Notes: a model not told the origin generated them from the sequence alone. Positions 1 through 5,116 are shown, counted from the first letter of the stretch. The stretch is DNA of 5,215 bases from Actinomycetota bacterium (GCA_022865545.1 JALHTA010000463.1:1-5215), one strand, 5' to 3'. Translations and numbers: made by a program.

Positions 1-59
1 AGTTCCCTTACTTCTTCCCTTAATTCGTGAATCTCTTTTTTCTAGTCCGCAATTACACC

Positions 60-68
60 ATTATAGCA
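60..68 (-). promoter_or_regulatory. Candidate extended -10 promoter reading out of the left edge
   Basis: TGCTATAAT at 68-60 on the minus strand is a perfect extended -10 element (TGnTATAAT). No recognisable -35 lies upstream, which extended -10 promoters can tolerate. Transcription would start near 53 and leave the window at position 1. Downstream there are two TAAGGGAA blocks and an open frame of charged residues without a start codon, so the driven gene would begin at or beyond the edge. Confidence 0.4.
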
Positions 69-168
69 TTTCTTGTTTAATTATTTTTATCTCCAGATAT
101 TGTACCGACTTCAAAAAAAACATTTTAAAAAATCATGAAATTATGTATAATCAAATTGTATAATTTAA

Positions 169-198
169 CCTGAAATCGTGCTTAAATTCAGGGTTTTT
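169..198. terminator. Weak hairpin downstream of rnpB
   Basis: CCTGAA (169-174) and TTCAGG (187-192) form a 6-bp stem with a 12-nt loop, about 55 nt past the 3' end of rnpB. On the minus strand the tail is TTAAATT, a poor U run; on the plus strand TTTTT (194-198) follows. It is the best terminator candidate for rnpB in this spacer, but its shape suits plus-strand transcripts better. Confidence 0.25.
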
Positions 199-245
199 AC
201 TAAGAAGTTTTGATTCCTCAACATGCATGACATGGCTTAAAATCT

Positions 246-618
246 GTGGGGCCAATCTGTAAGCCGGGTTCTGTACTGATAAGCATTATACAAATCAGCG
301 GTAGTCATCCATCTAGGACAAACATCACTGTTTATCTCAAGCGGCCAACCCGGAAGAAGGGCGGGCAGCCCTATTCCTTCCCTATTAGGCCTTGCTCCGG
401 ATGCGGTTTACCAAGCCAGCCTGTCACCAGGCTGCTGGTGGGCCCTTACCCCACCATTTCACCCTTACCGGTAAAACCGGCGGTGTATTTTCTGCTGCAC
501 TTGCGCTAGGATAAATTTTTAAACTTACCCCGCTGGGAGTTACCCAGCATCCTGCCCTGCAGAGCCCGGACTTTCCTCGTAAACCTTTTAGTTTACGCGA
601 CTACCCGACTGACCCCGC
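246..618 (-). ncRNA. rnpB: RNase P RNA (A-type architecture)
   Basis: Catalytic RNA of ribonuclease P, which removes 5' leaders from pre-tRNAs. Read on the minus strand, it contains the universal P4 5' strand GAGGAAAGTCCGGGCTC (578-562) and the P4 3' strand ACAGAACCCGGCTTA (274-260), plus GGTAAGGGTGAAA (469-457) and GGAGCAAGGCC (398-388) of the specificity domain. P1 pairs GGGGTCAGT (616-608) with ATTGGCCCC (256-248), which fixes the ends near 616 and 248. P2 pairs GGTAGTC (605-599) with GACTACC (306-300), and P3 is CGTAAAC/GTTTACG (597-578). A P16/P17-like hairpin precedes GGGTTGG (351-345), which carries the GGU expected to bind the tRNA 3' CCA. An extra helix at 298-276 matches the P19 position. 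The length of about 370 nt is normal. The A-type call comes from manual alignment with the remembered E. coli RNA. The gene lies 13 nt after the RNase H stop and has its own -10 box. Confidence 0.97.
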
Positions 619-621
619 TCT

Positions 622-649
622 ATTATACATCAATCTTCGATAACACCAA
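622..649 (-). promoter_or_regulatory. rnpB promoter, overlapping the RNase H 3' end
   Basis: A perfect TATAAT -10 box lies at 627-622 on the minus strand. It predicts a start at about 616-615, exactly the first G of helix P1. The best -35 is TTGGTG at 649-644 with a 16-nt spacer; only its TTG matches consensus. The -35 and most of the spacer lie inside the last RNase H codons, whose stop is at 632-630. The position is strongly supported by the RNA 5' end; promoter strength is inferred. Confidence 0.7.
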
Positions 650-1094
650 AATTAACATCGGATTCACCATCATAGGTGAGCTCTTTCCTGTCGAGCGCCT
701 CATTTACCAGTCGATCCGCTTCCATATTCTCTTCCCTCGGTATGAGCCTCAGGTCGACAGTAGAATAATCTGATAACCTTTTACTTAGCTTTAAATATAT
801 ATCAAGTATCTTTTTATCCTTTATTTTCCAGATCTTTTTTATCTGGTGGTGTACAAGTTTACTATCTGTAAGAAGGATTATCCTGGATGTCTCAAATCTA
901 CTGATATAATCGAGCACCTTTTCAAGTGACATATATTCTGCAATATTATTTGTATGTTTTCCAATATATTCTGAGACCTGGCCGACTTTTTTATCATCCT
1001 GATCGTAAACTACGGCACCAATTGCAGAAGGACCCGGGTTCCCTCTTGAGCCTCCGTCAAAATATATCTTTAAAAATTCCAATTTATCATCCAT
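630..1094 (-). CDS. Ribonuclease HI family protein (small, single domain)
   Basis: Cytoplasmic endonuclease expected to cut the RNA strand of RNA-DNA hybrids with two metal ions. The 154-aa protein is a single RNase H domain. All four catalytic acids are visible: D13 in YFDGGSRGNPGP, E53 in NNIAEY, D77 in LLTDSKLV and D127 in PREENMEAD. It is the short type resembling archaeal and Gram-positive reverse-transcriptase-like RNases H: PREEN occupies the loop where E. coli RNase HI has its auxiliary histidine, and no basic handle is evident. An acidic tail of about 18 residues follows the fold. The ATG at 1094 overlaps the zinc-ribbon stop (TGATG), which suggests translational coupling. An in-frame TTG at 1097 lies 8 nt from the GGGG Shine-Dalgarno (1109-1106), against 11 nt for the ATG, so one extra residue is possible. 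I give no symbol because rnhA-type paralogues cannot be separated here. Confidence 0.93.
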   Translation of the reverse strand: MDDKLEFLKIYFDGGSRGNPGPSAIGAVVYDQDDKKVGQVSEYIGKHTNNIAEYMSLEKVLDYISRFETSRIILLTDSKLVHHQIKKIWKIKDKKILDIYLKLSKRLSDYSTVDLRLIPREENMEADRLVNEALDRKELTYDGESDVNFGVIED

Positions 1095-1855
1095 CAATAT
1101 TCAAGCCCCTTTTTTATATCATCCATTTCCGGCCTATAGAGCACAGACATCCTCCCGCATAGAGGACATTTATAGACCTGGTCAGATTCCACAAACCTTT
1201 CAGTTTCAATCGAAGGTATCTCCATATTGCAGACATTACAGAAATTATCTTTTATGACAGACACTGCAATACCGCCTTTTTTAGTTTTAAGATCATTGTA
1301 CTTTTTCAAATAATCTCCGGGAATCCTTAAAACTACATCTTCTTTTCGTTTCTTAAGTCCTTCAATATTATGCTTTAAGCCTTCAAGTTTCTCATCCATC
1401 TCACTTCTTATTCTTAAAACAATTGAGTCAAGTTCTGTCATTTCCTCTTTTAAAGCTTCTATCCCGGGTTTTGCCATATCCTGTTCTTCCATGATGGTAA
1501 GTATTTCATCCTCAAGCTTACTATTGTTATTTTTAAGCATCTGGATCTCTTCCTGATAATTTAAAAGCTCCTTGGAATCAGTTATGGTACCGCTAAAAAG
1601 TTTACTTTCATTCTTCTTTATTTTTTCTTCATGTGTATCTACCGAATCTTCAAGCTTCTTTCTTTTTACATCAAGGTCGTGAAACTGGCTATTCTTCTCC
1701 TCGTTCTTTTGTCTGCTTGCTGCTAAATTATTTTCAGCTTCATTAAGACCGAGATTACTTTTTACTTTTTCAATTTCTGTATACCTTGCAGATACTGCAT
1801 TTTCGATTGCCTGCAATTCGACCAGATCAATTATCTCGAATTTACCCTCACCCAA
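1094..1855 (-). CDS. COG1579-type coiled-coil protein with C-terminal C4 zinc ribbon
   Basis: Member of the COG1579/DUF164 family that includes H. pylori HP0958 (FlgZ) and Chlamydia CT398. In those bacteria it is linked to sigma-54 and RNA binding; its role here is unknown. Numbered from the TTG start, residues about 10-175 form a charged antiparallel coiled coil. It is interrupted by the family signature LFSGTITDSKEL (about 86-97), which marks the hairpin between helices. The zinc ribbon near the C-terminus uses C206 and C209 (CNVC) and C230 and C233 (CPLC). Length is about 253 aa, typical for the family. Start choice: GGAGG at 1867-1863 is only 1 nt from the ATG at 1861 but 7 nt from the in-frame TTG at 1855, so I prefer TTG; ATG would add two residues. 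The gene overlaps the Nif3 end and ends in TGATG with the RNase H gene, so the three should be translated from one mRNA. Confidence 0.92.
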   Translation of the reverse strand: MGEGKFEIIDLVELQAIENAVSARYTEIEKVKSNLGLNEAENNLAASRQKNEEKNSQFHDLDVKRKKLEDSVDTHEEKIKKNESKLFSGTITDSKELLNYQEEIQMLKNNNSKLEDEILTIMEEQDMAKPGIEALKEEMTELDSIVLRIRSEMDEKLEGLKHNIEGLKKRKEDVVLRIPGDYLKKYNDLKTKKGGIAVSVIKDNFCNVCNMEIPSIETERFVESDQVYKCPLCGRMSVLYRPEMDDIKKGLEY

Positions 1856-2981
1856 TATCATACCTCCAAACCCAATAACCTTCTTTACTTTTAATAATTT
1901 CTAAAGCTATATTATTTCCTGAGAAAAAATCACTCAGGTGATCATACATATCATCTATCGCCCATTTCTCACTGGTTCCGTGACCGAGTACGGCAACTAT
2001 TTTTCCCGTCCCGGATATCTTAATTGAATTGTGATATCCTATCTCTCCAACAAGCACCAGATCACAATCCAGTGCAGAGATCTCATCAGCCAGGGAATTA
2101 GCACTACCTGCGATAATAGCGATCTTTTCGATAAGCTTATTACCAGGATCACTAATACCTTTATGCAACCATCCAATCGCCTCGACTTGAAGCTGTTGCT
2201 TAAGTCTCTTTAGATATCTTTTAAATATCTCCGGATCTCTAAGTTTACCATACCTGCCCAAACCCTTACCGCCAAAATTATTTTCAATCTTATAAATATC
2301 ATGGGCTACCTCCTCATATGGATGGGCCTCTACTGCAGCTTTTACAATTGCTTCCAGATTATCCTCACTTACGATGCATTCCATCCTGATCTCATCAACA
2401 ATATTTAAATTTCCTTTTTCACCTGTATATGGTTCTGCACCTTCTCCCGGCAGGAATGTGCCTTTGCCGGCAGTATTAAAAGTACAGAATGAATAATTCT
2501 TAAACTCTCCCCCTCCCCGGCTGCAAATGGCCTTTCTTACCTTATCCTGGCTGTCCCTGGGGACAAATATAACAAATTTATACCACTGGACATCTTCCTG
2601 CTTTATGTATTGCAGGTCGTCAAGCTCAAGTTTTTCAGAAAGTACATCAATGAGTCCGCCTGGCATTATGTCATAATTGGTATGGGCTGCATATACAGCA
2701 ATACCTTTCTCAATAAGTCTTAGTATTTTTTCACTGGTACCTCTGCTGGAATCAGTGATATTTTCAATTGGTTCAAATATTAATGGATGATGTGAGATAA
2801 TAAGGTTGGAACCAGTATTTACCGCCTCCTCGATCACATCATCATCTATATCGAGTGTGATGAGGATCTTTTTAATTTCTGCTTCGGACCTACCTATCTG
2901 AAGGCCGACTTTATCCCATGTATATGCAAGATTTTTGTGAAAAATTTTATCCAAATGTGGGGCAAGGTCTTTAAGAATCAT
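1848..2981 (-). CDS. Nif3-like dinuclear metal center protein (YqfO type, with CutA/PII-like insert)
   Basis: Broadly conserved Nif3/DUF34 protein, a ring-forming oligomer with a two-metal site; the true reaction is unsettled (often labelled GTP cyclohydrolase I type 2 homolog). Numbered from the ATG at 2981 it has 377 aa. The two Nif3 halves are split by an insert at about 130-238, as in Bacillus YqfO, with PII/CutA-like strands and the HPYEEVAHDIY segment. Likely metal ligands are H64-H65 (SHHPLIF), H100 and D104 (AAHTNYD), and H334 and E338 (LGHGTSE). The usual GD..YH motif reads GEIGYH (E313). An in-frame TTG at 2996 would add five residues, but GAGG at 2994-2991 is 9 nt from the ATG and no Shine-Dalgarno serves the TTG, so the ATG is preferred. 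The 3' end overlaps the zinc-ribbon gene by 8-14 bp. This is probably the first gene of the operon ending with RNase H. Confidence 0.94.
   Translation of the reverse strand: MILKDLAPHLDKIFHKNLAYTWDKVGLQIGRSEAEIKKILITLDIDDDVIEEAVNTGSNLIISHHPLIFEPIENITDSSRGTSEKILRLIEKGIAVYAAHTNYDIMPGGLIDVLSEKLELDDLQYIKQEDVQWYKFVIFVPRDSQDKVRKAICSRGGGEFKNYSFCTFNTAGKGTFLPGEGAEPYTGEKGNLNIVDEIRMECIVSEDNLEAIVKAAVEAHPYEEVAHDIYKIENNFGGKGLGRYGKLRDPEIFKRYLKRLKQQLQVEAIGWLHKGISDPGNKLIEKIAIIAGSANSLADEISALDCDLVLVGEIGYHNSIKISGTGKIVAVLGHGTSEKWAIDDMYDHLSDFFSGNNIALEIIKSKEGYWVWRYDIG
1863..1867 (-). promoter_or_regulatory. Shine-Dalgarno GGAGG deciding the zinc-ribbon start
   Basis: A strong GGAGG lies inside the final Nif3 codons. 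It is 1 nt from the ATG at 1861, too close for normal initiation, and 7 nt from the in-frame TTG at 1855, an optimal distance. This favours TTG as the true start. Confidence 0.6.
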
Positions 2982-3010
2982 ACTCCGGGTCCTCAAAATT
3001 GTATTATTAG

Positions 3011-3030
3011 AATAAATATTATAATATTTA
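3011..3030 (-). promoter_or_regulatory. Candidate promoter with 18-bp perfect palindrome upstream of the Nif3 gene
   Basis: TATAAT at 3023-3018 on the minus strand would start transcription near 3011, about 30 nt before the Nif3 ATG. No good -35 stands 16-18 nt upstream. The box sits inside TAAATATTATAATATTTA (3013-3030), a perfect 18-bp dyad in A and T only, which also gives TATAAT on the plus strand (3020-3025). This could be an operator over the -10, or chance in a very AT-rich spacer. Confidence 0.4.
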
Positions 3031-3094
3031 AACTTAAATAAAAAGATAATATTGATTCTGTAAAAACCCGCTTCAAAAAGAAATCTTCCAATAA

Positions 3095-3496
3095 TTAACT
3101 ATTCTTTTTATCTTTAAGATCAAGAGACGCAGAATTTATGCAATATCTTTTACCTGTAGGTTCCGGTCCATCGTCAAAAACATGTCCGAGGTGTCCTTTG
3201 CATTTTTTGCAATGAACCTCCGTTCTTACTTTCCCAGAATTTAGATCCTCTTCAGTTTCAAGACGTCCTTCACTGACCGGTTTGTAAAAACTGGGCCATC
3301 CCGTACCAGAATCATATTTATTTTCAGATTCAAATAAAGGCTGTCCGCAGCCGGCACAGACATAAGTTCCTTTTTTTTTGCTATCAAAATACTTGTTTTG
3401 AAATGGCCTTTCAGTACCTTTTTCCCTGAGTATATGATAAGCCTCCCAGGGGAGCTTTTTCTTCCATTCGTTTTGGGATTTTTCATCCTTTTCCAT
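3095..3496 (-). CDS. msrB: Peptide-methionine (R)-S-oxide reductase MsrB
   Basis: Reduces the R epimer of methionine sulfoxide in proteins, repairing oxidative damage; normally recycled by thioredoxin. The 133-aa protein is one full-length SelR/MsrB domain. Structural zinc is held by C47 and C50 (CAGCG) and C96 and C99 (CKKC). The active site shows GTGWPSF (W67), [10 protein letters not shown] (H102, H105) and catalytic C119 in RYCINSASL. There is no selenocysteine codon and no signal peptide, so it should be cytoplasmic. The position that often holds the resolving cysteine (GCGWPSF in many homologs) is T65, so recycling may use another route. ATG at 3496 has AGAGG (3507-3503) 6 nt upstream. 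It begins 50 bp after the MauE-rhodanese gene with no visible terminator between, so cotranscription is likely. It is not fused to MsrA, and no msrA lies in the window. Confidence 0.97.
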   Translation of the reverse strand: MEKDEKSQNEWKKKLPWEAYHILREKGTERPFQNKYFDSKKKGTYVCAGCGQPLFESENKYDSGTGWPSFYKPVSEGRLETEEDLNSGKVRTEVHCKKCKGHLGHVFDDGPEPTGKRYCINSASLDLKDKKNS

Positions 3497-3546
3497 TTTG
3501 AACCTCTGCTATTTTAAGTAGTTGATCATTTAATTGACCGGCTATA

Positions 3547-4515
3547 TTAATCATTCGGATAATTTTTTTCTATCCACTCGATTATTCCAGTCCCCCCAAG
3601 ATCATATACTTCGGTAAAACCATTGTTTACCAGTATTGCTGCAGCCGTCCCGCTTCTATTACAGCTGGAACCATTACAGTACACAACTATAGGTCTGTCC
3701 ATGGGAAGTTCAGATAACCTGTCGCCTATTTCAGAAAGAGGCATTAATAGGGCTCCTTCGATGTGTCCATCCTCGTATTCAGAAACAGTTCTTACATCTA
3801 CAAATAAATAGTTATCATTTCCGATATATGCCTGGTAAGCTTCATCCACGGACAATATATTTATTACAGGTTCATCAATTCCACTGGTTTCAATAATAGA
3901 TGCTTCCTGATCTATGGCTGTATTCTCTGACTCTACAGAATTGCGCAGGCCTTTTAGATTATTATAAATCGCAAAAGCTATTAAAATAATTCCGATAGCA
4001 ATAAAAATATAGGTCAATATTTCTATTATCAGCATCTTTCTTTTTTTCGATATCTTGTCCCTGAGATACTTTTCAAGGGACCAGGTCTCCCTGATTTCCA
4101 CTATTAGGACCAGGTTAAAGATGAATAATACTAATAGGACTATGAAATGATAAGTGCTAAATGTAAGATTAAAAAAATTTCCAAAACACCCGCATAGAAG
4201 TTCCGGTTTATTATTCAGTACATAGAATGTGACCCATGAGAAAAGGATTATTAATACATTTATGTGTATAGCTGTAACCCTTATGTAGATTCCCAGTAAG
4301 AGCATCAGTCCCAGCAGCAACTCAAGAACCGGTATGATTATTGAAGCAAGGAAAGACAAGGGGCCGTTAAATAATCCCAGTGATATCACAATATCCCTAA
4401 ATGATGATATATCAATGATCTTTAAAAGACCTGAGACAAAAAATACGAGACCTACTAAAATACGGATTGCAGGCACTGAATATTTTAAAAAATTATTATA
4501 AGATTTTTTTTCCAT
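3547..4515 (-). CDS. MauE/DoxX-type membrane redox protein fused to a rhodanese domain
   Basis: A 322-aa fusion. Residues about 14-141 form four membrane helices (near 14-32, 53-78, 83-100, 122-141) of MauE/DoxX type, with CGCFG (C108, C110) between helices 3 and 4. A lysine/arginine-rich loop (142-160) and a fifth helix (162-183) lead through a linker to a rhodanese domain (about 217-320) with VDVR (239-242), GHIEGA (250-255), YCNGSSCNRSG (C280, C285, R287) and a GGTGIIEW end. The positive-inside rule puts the 142-160 loop in the cytoplasm, so CGCFG and the rhodanese domain would both face outside. MauE proteins are linked to disulfide formation; rhodaneses carry sulfur as a cysteine persulfide. 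A role in extracytoplasmic thiol or sulfur transfer is inferred; the substrate is unknown. ATG at 4515 is the only good start, but its GGAG is 15 nt away. msrB follows 50 bp downstream. Confidence 0.9.
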   Translation of the reverse strand: MEKKSYNNFLKYSVPAIRILVGLVFFVSGLLKIIDISSFRDIVISLGLFNGPLSFLASIIIPVLELLLGLMLLLGIYIRVTAIHINVLIILFSWVTFYVLNNKPELLCGCFGNFFNLTFSTYHFIVLLVLFIFNLVLIVEIRETWSLEKYLRDKISKKRKMLIIEILTYIFIAIGIILIAFAIYNNLKGLRNSVESENTAIDQEASIIETSGIDEPVINILSVDEAYQAYIGNDNYLFVDVRTVSEYEDGHIEGALLMPLSEIGDRLSELPMDRPIVVYCNGSSCNRSGTAAAILVNNGFTEVYDLGGTGIIEWIEKNYPND

Positions 4516-4519
4516 TGAT

Positions 4520-4539
4520 CTACTATATTACTCCAGTAG
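4520..4539 (-). promoter_or_regulatory. Small hairpin holding the only GGAG before the MauE-rhodanese start
   Basis: On the minus strand CTACT (4539-4535) can pair with AGTAG (4524-4520), leaving a 10-nt loop that starts with GGAG (4534-4531). The AUG at 4515 is 4 nt past the stem. Unfolded, GGAG is 15 nt from the AUG, too far for a normal ribosome binding site. The stem is short, so the structure is tentative. Confidence 0.25.
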
Positions 4540-4575
4540 CCTTTATTAATCCATGGAATTTATAAACTCCTGATA

Positions 4576-4595
4576 TAATAAAATATATATTATTA
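4576..4595. repeat. 20-bp AT-only near-palindrome upstream of the MauE-rhodanese gene
   Basis: Ten-base arms TAATAAAATA and TATATTATTA match as an inverted repeat at nine of ten positions. It lies about 60 bp before the MauE-rhodanese ATG. Its minus strand includes a TATTAT (4580-4575) that could be a -10 box, but no convincing -35 accompanies it. It may be an operator or low-complexity chance. Confidence 0.3.
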
Positions 4596-4616
4596 CAAAG
4601 AAATAATTAACCTACA

Positions 4617-4826
4617 CTACTTTCCCGAAGCTTTTGCTGCTTCAACCATTTTCCTTGCTATCCTGAGCTCTGTTTTCATCTTTATTTCATCAGTATAGAT
4701 CCTCAGCTCACCTACAAGTTCATTATATCTTGTAATAAATATTGTATCTCCCTTGTTTTCTTTCAGGAACTTAGATAGTTTGATCCTGAGCTCATTAGTG
4801 TCCACTCGTTTTATTTCATCATCCAT
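4617..4826 (-). CDS. Small protein resembling a Phd/YefM-family antitoxin
   Basis: A 69-aa soluble protein. Its first half (about 7-42: DTNELRIKLSKFLKE, then GDTIFITRYNELVGEL) follows the Phd/YefM pattern: a threonine or serine before ELR, a helix ending in KFL.E, G.TI.ITR, and a short strand ending in V..L. In that family this part binds DNA and represses its own promoter, while the C-terminal part neutralises a toxin. The C-terminal third here is a charged, probably helical tail. The start is well supported: ATG at 4826 with GGGAG (4836-4832) 5 nt upstream. No toxin reading frame adjoins; 101 bp of AT-rich DNA and then the MauE-rhodanese gene follow. It may be an orphan antitoxin, a stand-alone regulator, or an unrelated small protein with chance resemblance. 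That it is a gene is fairly sure; the family is tentative. Confidence 0.7.
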   Translation of the reverse strand: MDDEIKRVDTNELRIKLSKFLKENKGDTIFITRYNELVGELRIYTDEIKMKTELRIARKMVEAAKASGK

Positions 4827-4892
4827 TATGTCTCCCTTTCTTTAAAACATTAAATGCTTATAAACTTATAATTATTTTTCTATTAGAATTGT

Positions 4893-4907
4893 TTAATATA
4901 ATATTAA
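4893..4907. repeat. 15-bp perfect dyad TTAATAT-A-ATATTAA over the -10 region
   Basis: Seven-base arms are exact inverted repeats around one central base. The element overlaps both candidate -10 boxes of the antitoxin-like gene. Operator function is inferred from position only; AT-rich sequence gives such dyads by chance. Confidence 0.35.
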
Positions 4908-4928
4908 TACATTCCTAATAAATGTCAA
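4898..4928 (-). promoter_or_regulatory. Candidate promoter of the antitoxin-like gene
   Basis: A perfect TTGACA -35 lies at 4928-4923 on the minus strand. The -10 is less clear: TAATAT (4906-4901, spacer 16, four of six matches) or TATTAT (4903-4898, spacer 19, five of six). The leader to the ATG at 4826 would be about 65-75 nt. A dyad (4893-4907) covers the -10 region, where an autorepressor would be expected to bind. Confidence 0.5.
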
Positions 4929-4961
4929 ATATAAAAATACTATCTATAATCTTTTTTTATA

Positions 4962-4999
4962 TTTAGATTTATTTAGATTATTAAAAACTTTTTTAGATT
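4962..4999. repeat. Three TTTAGATT direct repeats spaced at 10 and 20 bp
   Basis: Identical octamers start at 4962, 4972 and 4992 on the plus strand, spaced by one and two helical turns, so they lie on one face of the DNA. They begin 34 bp upstream of the TTGACA at 4928-4923. TTTAG recurs at 5011, 5053 and 5068 without strict phasing. They may be binding sites for an upstream regulator or phased tracts that bend DNA. Confidence 0.5.
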
Positions 5000-5010
5000 T
5001 GTGTGGATGG

Positions 5011-5023
5011 TTTAGTAACTAAA
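5011..5023. repeat. 13-bp dyad TTTAGT-A-ACTAAA
   Basis: Six-base arms are exact inverted repeats around one base. It shares TTTAG with the nearby direct repeats, so it may belong to the same regulatory cluster. Function unknown. Confidence 0.3.
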
Positions 5024-5116
5024 TAATTGATACGTTTGTGCCGATACCTTATTTTAGCTTGTGATCCTTTAGCCTGACACTAGAGCTTTAATGATATTTT
5101 ATATGGATGGACATTT

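Noticed and set aside
113..120. Run of eight T on the minus strand, possible terminator tail
   Set aside because: No convincing stem lies immediately upstream; only 3 bp can pair cleanly.
191..200. GGGTTTTTAC shared in inverse orientation with 3060-3069
   Set aside because: A 10-base match 2.9 kb apart with no extension on either side; plausible by chance and not a transposon end.
246..509. 87-codon plus-strand open frame
   Set aside because: It lies wholly on the opposite strand of rnpB, a structured RNA gene with clear conserved motifs; the frame has no ribosome binding site or recognisable protein pattern.
926..1162. 78-codon plus-strand open frame
   Set aside because: Antisense to the RNase H gene and the zinc-ribbon 3' end; its composition follows the complementary strand and it matches no known family pattern.
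2031..2213. 60-codon plus-strand open frame
   Set aside because: Antisense shadow of the well-conserved C-terminal Nif3 domain.
3060..3080. Possible msrB terminator around GCGGGTTTTTAC (minus strand)
   Set aside because: The T run is present, but no stem of useful length precedes it; only 3-4 bp pairings can be drawn.
3241..3486. 81-codon minus-strand open frame inside msrB
   Set aside because: Same-strand alternative frame within a complete MsrB gene whose own frame has all catalytic and zinc residues.
3623..3811. 62-codon plus-strand open frame
   Set aside because: Antisense to the rhodanese domain; no independent evidence of coding.
5004..5110. TGGATGG repeated exactly 100 bp apart (5004 and 5104)
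   Set aside because: Seven bases only, with dissimilar flanks; chance match.
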